DNA from: Sphingobacteriales bacterium
Lineage (GTDB): Bacteria > Bacteroidota > Bacteroidia > Chitinophagales > JADIYW01
Reading direction: 5' to 3'
DNA length: 64,000 bases
Assembly: GCA_016699615.1 (NCBI GenBank)
Contig: CP064984.1
Location: 1,701,001-1,765,000, forward strand
The notes beneath the pieces are model-generated. The model did not search any database. It had not been told where the DNA came from and saw only the letters and a list, made by a program, of their open reading frames with translations. The position numbers and the translations under genes were made by a program. The stretch's first letter is position 1; each line of letters begins with the position of its first letter. Below are positions 9,188 through 17,914 of the stretch, piece by piece.

Positions 9188-10147
9188 CTATTTTTTGTCT
9201 CCACCACCAATTGAGTCTCTCATTTTGGTGTCTGCTTTAATGTTTTCTAATTTATAGTAGTCCATTAAGCCTAAGTTGCCTTCCTTTAATGCTTCTGCTA
9301 CAGCTAATGGAATTTGAGCTTCAGCTTCAATTACTTTTGCTCTTGCTTCCTGTGCTTTTGCAATCATCTCTTGTTCTAATGCAACAGCCATAGCTCTTCT
9401 TTCTTCAGCTTTTGCTTGTGCAATATTCTTATCAGCATTAGCTTGGTCCATTTGTAAAATTGCACCAATATTTTTACCTATATCAATATCAGCAATATCA
9501 ATTGATAAGATTTCAAATGCTGTACCACTGTCTAAGCCTTTGTTTAATACTACTTTAGAAATAGAATCTGGATTTTCTAATACTTGTTTGTGGTCAAGCG
9601 CACTACCAATACTTGTAACGATGCCTTCGCCCACACGTGCTAATATTGTTTCTTCACCAGCACCACCTACTAACTGTCTAATGTTTGCACGAACTGTAAC
9701 TCTTGCTTTAGCTATTAACTGGATACCATCTTTCGCAACTGCAGTTACTGGAGGAGATTCAATCACTTTTGGATTTACAGAAAGTTGTACTGCTTCTAGT
9801 ACATCACGACCAGCTAAGTCAATTGCAGTTGCTTCTTTAAAATTTAAGGATATATTTGCTTTGTCAGCAGATATAAGTGCATTTACTACTTTAATAATAT
9901 TTCCACCTGCTAGGTAGTGTGCTTCTAATTCATCTCTTCCAACTGGAATGCCTGCTTTAGTAGCAGTAATCATTGAGTTTACTAATGTTGCTGGCGGCAC
10001 TTTTCTAAGTTGCATTACAAATAGTTGAATTAGTCCAATGTTTACATTTGATAGTCTTGCAGAAATCCATAGACTTATGTATCTCATAAACGCAAAAACG
10101 AATATCAGGATAAAGACTAAAATAATAATAGAAATAACTGTTAGCAT
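9188..10147 (-). CDS. floA: Flotillin-like protein FloA
   Basis: SPFH-type scaffold of bacterial functional membrane microdomains. The 319 residues begin with a membrane-embedded hairpin (about 1-25), followed by the FloA signature: ISLWISARLSNVNIGLIQL, LRKVPPATLVNSMITATKAG, RDELEAHYLAGGNIIKVVNA, VNPKVIESPPVTAVAKDGIQ, and RVTVRANIRQLVGGAGEETI. The C-terminal part is an Ala/Glu-rich coiled coil (about 225-290) that mediates oligomerisation. It follows nfeD by 11 bases, the usual partner arrangement (YqeZ/YqfA type), and precedes the DUF998-like membrane gene. Assignment to FloA rather than classical flotillin rests on length and these motifs. Confidence 0.95.
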   Translation of the reverse strand: MLTVISIIILVFILIFVFAFMRYISLWISARLSNVNIGLIQLFVMQLRKVPPATLVNSMITATKAGIPVGRDELEAHYLAGGNIIKVVNALISADKANISLNFKEATAIDLAGRDVLEAVQLSVNPKVIESPPVTAVAKDGIQLIAKARVTVRANIRQLVGGAGEETILARVGEGIVTSIGSALDHKQVLENPDSISKVVLNKGLDSGTAFEILSIDIADIDIGKNIGAILQMDQANADKNIAQAKAEERRAMAVALEQEMIAKAQEARAKVIEAEAQIPLAVAEALKEGNLGLMDYYKLENIKADTKMRDSIGGGDKK

Positions 10148-10158
10148 AATATTGATTT

Positions 10159-10623
10159 TTAAATTGTTTTTACAAATATTTTATTGTCTTGAATTTGATG
10201 AATGGAAACTGGAGTTAATGCTTCGATAAAGCCATCATATGCCCAAACAGTCACTTTTTTGTCATTAAATTCTGCTTTGCCTTCTGGTCTTAAATCAGTT
10301 ACTGCAATACCTTCATCATTTATTTTTAATCCATAATCATCAAATAGATTTACTTTACCATCTATAACTTCTCGTACAGCAATCTTACTATTAGAAATTC
10401 TATCCATTCCATAGTAAAGAAGCAATCCATTCACTACAATGGTTGCCAACACACAAACACTACCTACGACAGCACCTAACTCGTAGAATGCAACAGCAAG
10501 TCCTAATATAGTAACAACAAATGCAATTTTACCAACTACTAATGTAGGTAAAAAGAACACCTCAACTATAAATAGTATAGTTCCAAATACAAGAATTCCT
10601 ATAATAATTAGTAATGGTGACAT
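10159..10623 (-). CDS. NfeD-like membrane protein
   Basis: A 154-residue partner of flotillin-type proteins. Three hydrophobic helices fill residues 1-75 (LLIIIGILVFGTILFIVEVF begins the first). The C-terminal part (about 85-154) has the short NfeD beta-barrel (OB-like) domain: LFDDYGLKINDEGIAVTDLR, PEGKAEFNDKKVTVWAYDGF and TPVSIHQIQDNKIFVKTI. This is the truncated class without the N-terminal ClpP-like protease domain. It is first in the nfeD-floA unit. A TACATTTG promoter element lies seven bases before the ATG. Confidence 0.9.
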   Translation of the reverse strand: MSPLLIIIGILVFGTILFIVEVFFLPTLVVGKIAFVVTILGLAVAFYELGAVVGSVCVLATIVVNGLLLYYGMDRISNSKIAVREVIDGKVNLFDDYGLKINDEGIAVTDLRPEGKAEFNDKKVTVWAYDGFIEALTPVSIHQIQDNKIFVKTI

Positions 10624-10630
10624 CTAATGA

Positions 10631-10638
10631 CAAATGTA
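10631..10638 (-). promoter_or_regulatory. -7 promoter element TACATTTG before nfeD
   Basis: Minus-strand TACATTTG matches TAnnTTTG and ends seven bases before the ATG at 10623. Confidence 0.55.
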
Positions 10639-10683
10639 ATTAAAATATACAAATAATTTATAATATTGTAAGAAAAAATAAAT

Positions 10684-11151
10684 ATGAAAATTGAATTCTG
10701 GGTTATTGGCAAAACAAGTGATAAATTTATTGATGAAGGAATTCAATTTTATACAAAAAAGATAAAGTATTTTGTAGACTTACAGCTTATTGTATTTCAA
10801 GATATTAAGCATATAAAGAATGATGTATTGCTAAAAGCTAAAGAAGCAGAAAAGTATTTAGAAAAAATAAAAGACGATGATTTTGTGATATTATTAGATG
10901 AGAATGGCAAAGAATACAATAGTAGAATGTTTGCAAACTTTATAGAGCAAAGACAAAATCAGTCGATAAAAAGATTGATATTTATTGTTGGTGGTGCATT
11001 TGGCTTTGATGAGAAATTATACGCAAGAGCCAATATGAAAATAGCATTATCAAAGATGACTTTCTCGCATCAATTAGTTAGAATCATATTTTTAGAACAA
11101 ATGTATAGAGCCTATAGTATTATTCATAATTTCCCATACCATAACGATTAA
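10684..11151 (+). CDS. rlmH: 23S rRNA (pseudouridine(1915)-N(3))-methyltransferase RlmH
   Basis: SPOUT-family enzyme that uses S-adenosylmethionine to methylate pseudouridine 1915 in helix 69 of 23S rRNA on assembled ribosomes. The 155 residues match the family. The trefoil-knot signature is visible: FVILLDENGKEYNS, then RLIFIVGGAFGFDEKLYARA, KIALSKMTFSHQLVRIIFLE and the terminal QMYRAYSIIHNFPYHND. The knot glycine-rich loop (VGGAFGF) and the conserved C-terminal PYHND are intact. It stands as a single gene between divergent nfeD and the PKD-domain gene. Confidence 0.97.
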   Translation: MKIEFWVIGKTSDKFIDEGIQFYTKKIKYFVDLQLIVFQDIKHIKNDVLLKAKEAEKYLEKIKDDDFVILLDENGKEYNSRMFANFIEQRQNQSIKRLIFIVGGAFGFDEKLYARANMKIALSKMTFSHQLVRIIFLEQMYRAYSIIHNFPYHND

Positions 11152-11247
11152 ATTTTAAAATACTAGTTATTTGTGAAAAATATCCTAAAAGATAGAAGTA
11201 TTTATCAATCAAATCTTTCATTTATTAGTATCTAAATTCTTTTTTGT

Positions 11248-11255
11248 TAATTTTG
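11248..11255 (+). promoter_or_regulatory. Candidate -7 promoter element TAATTTTG before the PKD-domain gene
   Basis: TAATTTTG fits TAnnTTTG and ends four bases before the ATG at 11260, implying an mRNA with essentially no leader. Confidence 0.45.
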
Positions 11256-11259
11256 ATGT

Positions 11260-14200
11260 ATGTACAAGTATTTCAATTTTCTATGTAGTCCAATATTGTT
11301 TTTTATAATTACTTTATTAATAGTAAATACTGAATTGAACGCACAGAATTGTAATGCAGGTGTTACCATTACACCAAATAAAGCTAGTTACTGTGCAGGA
11401 GAAGATATTACTGTTAGAATAAATAATCCATCAAATAATTTTACATACAGAATGATTATCAATGGTATTACTTATGCAGATACTGTAGCAACATTTACAT
11501 TGCCAGGAGCTACAACAAGTAAAAATTACGATATAAATGTTCAGTTTAAGGGAATTATTGGAAATTTTGCATCTTGCTTATTACCAGCATTAAGACCAAT
11601 GATTACAGTAAATCCTTCACCCGATCCAACAATTTCAGATATAAGTACTGATGTAGGTACACTTCCTTTTACTAAATGTGGAGGCAATTCACCATATGTA
11701 TTAAATATTCAAAATAGCTCGGCTACTCAAACAAATTATACTCAAACGTATAATATTGATTGGGGAGATGGTACAAATACTGGAGATATTACAAGTTTTA
11801 CAACATTATCTCATAGCTATACCCAAGCTAGAGATTACAAGATAAAGGTAACTGTAAAAACAATAGGTTTGTCATCTTGTAATACAGTAACTAAAGAATA
11901 TGATGCTTATTTTGGTGGTATTCCCGTTAATCCAGGGATTGGAAAAGCAACACCAAGTATTGGTTGTATACCAGAAAATACAGAATTTATTTTAAATGGT
12001 TTATTAATAAATCAGAATACTTTAGGTACATTCTATGATATATATATATCAAATAAATTAGATACTACATTCACTCATCCAGCACCAACAAGTTATTTTC
12101 ATTATTTTGATAAAACCTCTTGTGGCGAAGGGACATGTTCACAGCCTGATGCATATGAAGTAAAAATAATAGCAAGAAATATGTGTGCTTCGTCTCCTTC
12201 CGCAACAGTATGTTATCAAGTCAATGAGAAACCAAATCCTAAAATCCAGTTACCAGATACTGTTTGTATTAATGATCCAACACCACACATTAATCAAACA
12301 ATTGAAAAGCAAGTACCAAGTATAGGTGGCGTATGTAAGCAAGTAGAAACAGCATGGCAGATTACACCAAACACAGGCTGGACATTGAATAGCGGAAATA
12401 TGAATACTTCGCCAACTATTAATGTAACATACACACAGTTAGGTAGTTTTAAAGTTGATATGACTGTAAAATCAAATTCATGTGGCGATAGTACAATATC
12501 TAAAAATGTATATGTTGTTCCCAAACCTACTGCATCATTAGTACTTAGTCAAAATAAAGTTTGTGGAGGCAATGTTGTTACTGCAACAAATACTTCAGTT
12601 AATGATCCAATTGTAAAGTATCAATGGATTATAACACCAGCAACAGGATGGGTGCTTACGTCTGGAACATTAACTTCCAATAGCATAGATATTAGATTTA
12701 ATAATAAAGGAAACTATAATGTAAAATTACGTGCATATGTTGCATTGTGTGATGATGAAGCAAGTCAGAATGTTGCAGTAACAACTGTACCCACTATTGA
12801 TACCAATGCAATTCCAGTAGTCTGTACACTACCATATATATTCAATAATACAAAAGGCACTGTTTCAGATACAGACGATTATTTTATTTTTGATAATGGC
12901 AATGATAATGCAGCAACTTACACATGGGCTTTTGATAATGGCACACCATCATCTTCTGGAATTAGGAATCCAGGGAATATAGCATATAATACAATTGGAA
13001 CTTATGGAATATTCGCACAGATTACAAATCAATGTGGATTAGATTCAATAACACTTCCAATAACATTATTCAATTTCCCAAAACCTGATGCAGGTCCAGA
13101 TTTCAATATTTGTATTGATGCAACTCCTGTAATGCTTACTGGCAATTCACCTACAGGTGGCGTTTGGTCTGGGCAAGGAATTACAGATTCAATTAATGGT
13201 GTGTTCTCACCAGCTTCAGCAAGCGGTTCAGGAATCAAAACAATTACATACACAATAAATCCAACTTCAGTTTGTCCAACATCAGATAATTTAGATGTTA
13301 ATATTATAGAAATTGTAGGACTTACAGCTGGTCCAGACCAATCTATTTGTAAAGGCACAGGCACACTTCAGTTAATTGGTGACCCAAATTACACAGGTGG
13401 TAATTGGACAGGCACAGGTGTAGCAAGTTCTGTATTAGGTATATTTGACCCAACAGGATTAACACCAGGTTATTATAAAGTTGGGTACATTATTCAAGAC
13501 GCAACAGGCTCATGTAGAGATACAGCATTTAAAGATATTTTGGTAAAAGATAGTGTGCATTTTGTATTGCCACCAGATTTGTGCGTAAATCAGTCATTCA
13601 ATTTTGGTTCTTTATCAGATAATATTAAATCACCTACATCATGGAATTTTGGTGATGGTAGCCCACCATCTTTTTTAGTTGGACCAAATATTCCAACACA
13701 TACTTATACTACGACTGGTGTAAAAAATCTAACATTACAGGCTACTACAGATAGTGGATGCGTGAACACAATTAATTTCTCTCTAAATGTAAGACAAAAT
13801 CCTGCATTGAGTTTTAATGTGACACCAGATTCTAGTTGCGATGGGAATATCATGATATATTTACCACCTACACATGTAGAACTTGCAAGCCAATATACAT
13901 GGTATTATAATAATCAGAATCAAGTTAAAACTGATTCAAGTAGATTTTTAATTACTTTGCCAAAACCTGTACTTGCAGATTCTTTGTATCAAATTAATTT
14001 AATAGCAAAATATCATTGCGGAGACATTACTGCGCAAAAAACAGTAAAAATAAAATCAAACCCTATTGCTGGCTTTAGTGTAACACCAATTGGTTGCGCA
14101 CCATTCAATCCATTATTAATAAATAATGCATATGGTAGTCCAACTACTTATTATTGGAATTTTGGCATTGCTGGACAAACATCAGTGACTGCAAGTCCAA

Positions 14201-15618
14201 CACCACCTACGTATCAAAATCCACACAGAAACGATACTACTCATTCAATATTACAAATTGTCTCAAATGCTTGTGGTGTAGATAGTGTGAGGAAAAATAT
14301 TGTGGTAAGAGCTAATAATACCTATGCAAATATTGCACCACATATTACTCAAGGTTGTGCGCCATTAGGTGTAGAGTTTCAAAGTGTATCTTCAGATGGA
14401 AGTATAGAATGGTCATTCGGAGATGGTACTTCAGGGTTTGCAGCATTTGAGCCAAAACAATATTTGAATGCAGGAGTATTTCCTGTAAAGTTACTAGTTG
14501 TTGGTTCATGTGGTAGAGATTCAGCATATTCATCTGTTACTGTATATCCGCAGCCAACAGTAAATTTTTCAGCAAGTAACCAATGCTTAGGAACTCAAAC
14601 ACAATTTACTTCTGTAGTTACTAGTGCGGTATCAGGAACTTGGAGTTTTGGCGATAATCCAGAAACGTTCTCAAGTCTTCAAAATCCAACAAAAGCATAT
14701 TCTGCTGTTGGAAATTACAATGTGAAATTAGTTGCTTATTCTAATAGAGGATGTAAAGATTCTTTAGAAAAAATAATTACTATTAATAATCAACCAATAG
14801 CAAATTTTGAAGTAGATAAATCAAAAATATGTCTAGGAGAAACAGTAACCTTTGTAAATACTACTGCGACTCAAGGATCAGCAAATTATACATGGATATT
14901 TGGAGATGGTAATACATCTAATATTGGTATTCCAGCACCTTATTCATATGCTAATGCTGGAACATATACAGTCTCATTAATAGCAGAAGATGGAGATTGC
15001 AAAAGCACCAAAACAATACCAAGTGCAGTTCGCGTATTTCCAAATCCAACAGCTGATTTTGATTTTACTATAGATGAAACTCAGAAATTTAAAGCACCGG
15101 TATTGTATAATAATTTGAGTGCATTAGCAAACGACTATCTATGGGTGTTTAGAGCAGGAGATTCTTCAATACTGAAAGACCCATCATTCTTATATGGTGG
15201 AGTTGGCCCATACAAAACTACATTATATGTGAAAAATAGTAACGATTGTAGAGATACAATTACTAAAATTTTAGCTGTTGATTTTGAAGGTGCAGTATAT
15301 ACACCTAATGCATTTGCTCCAGAGCTAGGAGATGGAAATAATGAGTCAAGTTTATTCAAACCTAAAGGTGTTGATTTAGTAGAATACCATGTACAAGTTT
15401 TCTCTACATACGGGCAACTATTATGGGAAAGTACAGCATTAGCAGATGGTAGACCAACAGAAGCCTGGGATGGCAGATACAAAGGTGAACTAATGCCACA
15501 AGATGTATATGTATGGAAAATTAGAGCTATATTTAAAAGTGGAAAAGCTTGGGAAGGTATGCTTGATGAGAAAACAGGCAGAAAAACAACAATGGGTACA
15601 GTACTTCTATTGAGGTAG
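11260..15618 (+). CDS. Large secreted PKD-domain protein with type B T9SS sorting domain
   Basis: A 1452-residue cell-surface or secreted protein. Residues 1-28 form a signal peptide ending in NAQNC. The body is a chain of Ig-like/PKD domains; clear PKD cores are WGDGT near 168, FGDGS near 797, FGDGT near 1052, WSFGDN near 1128 and WIFGDGN near 1211, with further degenerate copies (WAFDNG, WNFGIAG). The last about 105 residues are a gliding-motility-associated (type B) C-terminal domain: YTPNAFAPELGDG, VEYHVQVFSTYGQLLWEST, AWDGRYKGELMPQDVYVWKI. This signal directs outer-membrane export through the type IX system, often with PorP/SprF-like partners, none of which is in the window. Frequent Cys residues suggest disulfides. 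Ligand and role are unknown; adhesion is the usual guess. Confidence 0.92.
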   Translation: MYKYFNFLCSPILFFIITLLIVNTELNAQNCNAGVTITPNKASYCAGEDITVRINNPSNNFTYRMIINGITYADTVATFTLPGATTSKNYDINVQFKGIIGNFASCLLPALRPMITVNPSPDPTISDISTDVGTLPFTKCGGNSPYVLNIQNSSATQTNYTQTYNIDWGDGTNTGDITSFTTLSHSYTQARDYKIKVTVKTIGLSSCNTVTKEYDAYFGGIPVNPGIGKATPSIGCIPENTEFILNGLLINQNTLGTFYDIYISNKLDTTFTHPAPTSYFHYFDKTSCGEGTCSQPDAYEVKIIARNMCASSPSATVCYQVNEKPNPKIQLPDTVCINDPTPHINQTIEKQVPSIGGVCKQVETAWQITPNTGWTLNSGNMNTSPTINVTYTQLGSFKVDMTVKSNSCGDSTISKNVYVVPKPTASLVLSQNKVCGGNVVTATNTSVNDPIVKYQWIITPATGWVLTSGTLTSNSIDIRFNNKGNYNVKLRAYVALCDDEASQNVAVTTVPTIDTNAIPVVCTLPYIFNNTKGTVSDTDDYFIFDNGNDNAATYTWAFDNGTPSSSGIRNPGNIAYNTIGTYGIFAQITNQCGLDSITLPITLFNFPKPDAGPDFNICIDATPVMLTGNSPTGGVWSGQGITDSINGVFSPASASGSGIKTITYTINPTSVCPTSDNLDVNIIEIVGLTAGPDQSICKGTGTLQLIGDPNYTGGNWTGTGVASSVLGIFDPTGLTPGYYKVGYIIQDATGSCRDTAFKDILVKDSVHFVLPPDLCVNQSFNFGSLSDNIKSPTSWNFGDGSPPSFLVGPNIPTHTYTTTGVKNLTLQATTDSGCVNTINFSLNVRQNPALSFNVTPDSSCDGNIMIYLPPTHVELASQYTWYYNNQNQVKTDSSRFLITLPKPVLADSLYQINLIAKYHCGDITAQKTVKIKSNPIAGFSVTPIGCAPFNPLLINNAYGSPTTYYWNFGIAGQTSVTASPTPPTYQNPHRNDTTHSILQIVSNACGVDSVRKNIVVRANNTYANIAPHITQGCAPLGVEFQSVSSDGSIEWSFGDGTSGFAAFEPKQYLNAGVFPVKLLVVGSCGRDSAYSSVTVYPQPTVNFSASNQCLGTQTQFTSVVTSAVSGTWSFGDNPETFSSLQNPTKAYSAVGNYNVKLVAYSNRGCKDSLEKIITINNQPIANFEVDKSKICLGETVTFVNTTATQGSANYTWIFGDGNTSNIGIPAPYSYANAGTYTVSLIAEDGDCKSTKTIPSAVRVFPNPTADFDFTIDETQKFKAPVLYNNLSALANDYLWVFRAGDSSILKDPSFLYGGVGPYKTTLYVKNSNDCRDTITKILAVDFEGAVYTPNAFAPELGDGNNESSLFKPKGVDLVEYHVQVFSTYGQLLWESTALADGRPTEAWDGRYKGELMPQDVYVWKIRAIFKSGKAWEGMLDEKTGRKTTMGTVLLLR

Positions 15619-16200
15619 ATTTGTATTGATAATAGACAAATTGCTGATGAATATTTTTACTGAGATTGATAGTAAAACAAAACCAAATACTTTTCTGAGA
15701 ATACTAATGCCAGTTTCGCCAAGAAAATGTTCAATTCTTGGCAAAAATCTGATTACATAATATACAACTAACAAATTTATAAGTACGCCAATTAATATTT
15801 CAAGAATATTGTATTGAGAACGTAAGGAAAGAAGTGTTGTAAGTGTACCAGCGCCGGCAATCATTGGGAATGCAATAGGCATTACTGTCGAACCTTTTGG
15901 GCTTGAAATATGTGGTTTAAAAATATCTCTGTTTAATGTCATTTCTAAACCTATTAGAAATATAACAATTGCGCCTGCTAGAGAAAATGATACAATATCT
16001 ATTCCTATTACTTTTAATACATATTTTCCAGCAAAAAGGAATGTTATCATAATTCCACCTGATACAAAAGTTGCGAACTTAGCATCTATCTCACCAATCT
16101 TATTTTTAATATCTAATAATATAGGAATAGTACCTAGAATATCTATGATAGCAAATAATACTAAACTAATAGTTATGACATTGTTAAATTCAATTGACAT
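15607..16200 (-). CDS. MarC family integral membrane protein
   Basis: A 197-residue, six-helix membrane protein of the MarC/UPF0056 family, whose biochemical function is not established. Motifs: FAIIDILGTIPILLDIK near the N-terminus, FSLAGAIVIFLIGLEMTLN in the middle, and the conserved PIAFPMIAGAGTLTTLLSL about residue 105. It overlaps the 3' end of the convergent PKD-domain gene by 12 bases. The ATG at 16198-16200 is preceded by a TAATTTTG promoter element only four bases away, so it is probably transcribed alone with almost no leader. Confidence 0.92.
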   Translation of the reverse strand: MSIEFNNVITISLVLFAIIDILGTIPILLDIKNKIGEIDAKFATFVSGGIMITFLFAGKYVLKVIGIDIVSFSLAGAIVIFLIGLEMTLNRDIFKPHISSPKGSTVMPIAFPMIAGAGTLTTLLSLRSQYNILEILIGVLINLLVVYYVIRFLPRIEHFLGETGISILRKVFGFVLLSISVKIFISNLSIINTNLPQ

Positions 16201-16204
16201 GGCA

Positions 16205-16212
16205 CAAAATTA
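16205..16212 (-). promoter_or_regulatory. -7 promoter element TAATTTTG before marC
   Basis: Minus-strand TAATTTTG fits TAnnTTTG and ends four bases before the ATG at 16200. Confidence 0.55.
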
Positions 16213-16316
16213 ATTGATTATTTTAATATTTACATAACACAAAATCAGTTTTTTGGCATGTGGATTGTTTCAATAAAAAAGTTATAAAAAGTTATCATGC
16301 ATGAGATTTTTTTTAT

Positions 16317-16324
16317 TAACTTTG
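16317..16324 (+). promoter_or_regulatory. -7 promoter element TAACTTTG of the OmpA/TSP3 gene
   Basis: TAACTTTG followed by C matches the Bacteroidota -7 motif exactly and lies 48 bases before the ATG at 16373, giving a leader of about 40 bases. This is the conventional spacing, unlike the near-leaderless genes nearby. Confidence 0.6.
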
Positions 16325-16372
16325 CGGTGTTATTTTTTAACTCAAAAAAATTAAGTATAAATTAAGTATTTT

Positions 16373-17833
16373 ATGAAAAAAAGAAATTTATTATTAGCAA
16401 TATTATTTGTGGCATCGTTTGCTACCTTTGCTAAAGGAGACGGTACTAAGAAGGAGGCAAGAATTGCCAAAATGAATTCTAGAAGTGCTGTTGGTAATGC
16501 AAAATGGTCATTAGGACTAGGTATGGAAGTAGCAGACTTCTATTCTCCAAAGTTGAAAGAGTTTAAAATGTTTAAAACCCCTGTGGCTTTTGGTCCAAGA
16601 GTAGGATTTTGGAGAAATTTTAACCCTTCTATTGCTTTAGGATTAGACTTAGCAACTTATGCATTTTCATCTAAAAACACAGATGGCACATTGCCAAATG
16701 TAAACACTTATAACTTATTATATGCAGGTACTGCAGCTTATAAGTTTAATAACGGTTACATCTTAAAAGAAAACTTTCCAGTAGCACCTTATATTTTTGC
16801 AAAATTACAAGGTACTTGGGCTGAAGAAGCTGTGACGGGTAATAAGTTAAATGGCTTTGGCGTTCCAATTGGAGCTGGTATTAACTGGAAATTAGCAAAC
16901 AATGTAGCATTAAATACATATGGTGGTTATAATTTTGGTATCAAAAATAATGAAGATCATATTTTCTTTGGTGCTGGTTTAATGGTTGATTTAGGTAAAG
17001 ATAAATCAGTTGTAGAACCAAAACCAGTTGATGAAGTAGTTGCACCAATCGATACAGATGGTGATGGTATTGCTGATATCGATGATGACTGTCCTGAAAT
17101 AGCTGGTATAGCACAATTTAATGGTTGTCCTGATACAGATGGTGATGGTATAGCTGATAAAGATGATGAGTGTCCTACTGTAGCTGGTATTGTTGAGTTC
17201 AATGGTTGTCCTGATACAGACGGTGATGGTATTGCTGACATAAAAGATGCTTGTCCTACAGTAAAAGGTGAAGCTAAATTTGGTGGTTGCCCTAACCCTG
17301 ATACAGATGGTGATGGTATAGTAGATGCTAAAGACAATTGCCCTACAGTTCCTGGTCCAATCAGTGCAATAGGTTGTCCTGATCAAGATGGAGATGGTGT
17401 AGCTGATAAGGATGATAAATGTCCTACAGTACCTGGTCCAAGATCAACACAAGGTTGTCCTGAAGATCAAATCATAAATGAACTTAACTTTAACTTGAAA
17501 AATGTATTATTTGATTTAGGTAAATCTACAATCAGACCAGAATCTTATGCAATATTAGATAATGCTGCAAAAGTAATGAACGAGCAATTACCTCATGCTA
17601 CTTTCTATGTAGATGGTCATACAGATTCTAAAGGTTCTGCTGCTGCAAATAAAACATTATCTGCTGCAAGAGCTAAATCAGTATTAGAATATTTAGTTTC
17701 TAAAGGAGTTGATAAATCAAGATTAACTTCAAGAGGATTTGGAGAAGAACAATTAAAAGTTTCTCCAGAAAAAACAGAAGCTGATTATCAAGCAAACAGA
17801 AGAGTTGAGTTAGTTTTAAGAAAAACAAACTAA
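16373..17833 (+). CDS. OmpA family outer-membrane protein with five TSP3 calcium-binding repeats
   Basis: A 486-residue outer-membrane protein linking the membrane to peptidoglycan. Residues 1-21 are a signal peptide. About 40-220 look like a beta-barrel ending in FFGAGLMVDLGK. Residues about 226-362 hold five thrombospondin type 3 repeats, each built on D-x-DGDG-x-D and a Cys-Pro pair (DTDGDGIADIDDDCP and variants), which bind calcium. Residues about 370-486 are the OmpA peptidoglycan-binding domain: VLFDLGKSTIRPES, DGHTDSKGS, and ANRRVELVLRK. It has its own promoter and a strong terminator, so it is probably a highly expressed monocistronic gene. The family is common in Bacteroidota. Confidence 0.95.
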   Translation: MKKRNLLLAILFVASFATFAKGDGTKKEARIAKMNSRSAVGNAKWSLGLGMEVADFYSPKLKEFKMFKTPVAFGPRVGFWRNFNPSIALGLDLATYAFSSKNTDGTLPNVNTYNLLYAGTAAYKFNNGYILKENFPVAPYIFAKLQGTWAEEAVTGNKLNGFGVPIGAGINWKLANNVALNTYGGYNFGIKNNEDHIFFGAGLMVDLGKDKSVVEPKPVDEVVAPIDTDGDGIADIDDDCPEIAGIAQFNGCPDTDGDGIADKDDECPTVAGIVEFNGCPDTDGDGIADIKDACPTVKGEAKFGGCPNPDTDGDGIVDAKDNCPTVPGPISAIGCPDQDGDGVADKDDKCPTVPGPRSTQGCPEDQIINELNFNLKNVLFDLGKSTIRPESYAILDNAAKVMNEQLPHATFYVDGHTDSKGSAAANKTLSAARAKSVLEYLVSKGVDKSRLTSRGFGEEQLKVSPEKTEADYQANRRVELVLRKTN

Positions 17834-17856
17834 TATATAAACTTTTTTAAATACTT

Positions 17857-17888
17857 AAATCCCGCAATTTATTTGCGGGATTTTTTTT
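17857..17888 (+). terminator. Rho-independent terminator after the OmpA/TSP3 gene
   Basis: An 11-base stem (AAATCCCGCAA at 17857-17867 pairing with 17873-17883), a five-base loop, then eight T residues (17881-17888). It starts 23 bases past the stop codon. Confidence 0.93.
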
Positions 17889-17914
17889 ATATTTATTCTA
17901 CAAATTTTTTGTAA

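Noticed and set aside
16957..17386. Two long antisense frames over the OmpA/TSP3 gene
   Set aside because: They are reverse-strand readings of the repeated Asp-Gly codons; the Ser/Pro/Ile-rich translations mirror the repeat period and have no independent support.
17056..17460. Regularly spaced repeats that might suggest a CRISPR array
   Set aside because: The repeats are in frame within the outer-membrane protein and encode calcium-binding TSP3 units; no unique spacers and no cas genes.
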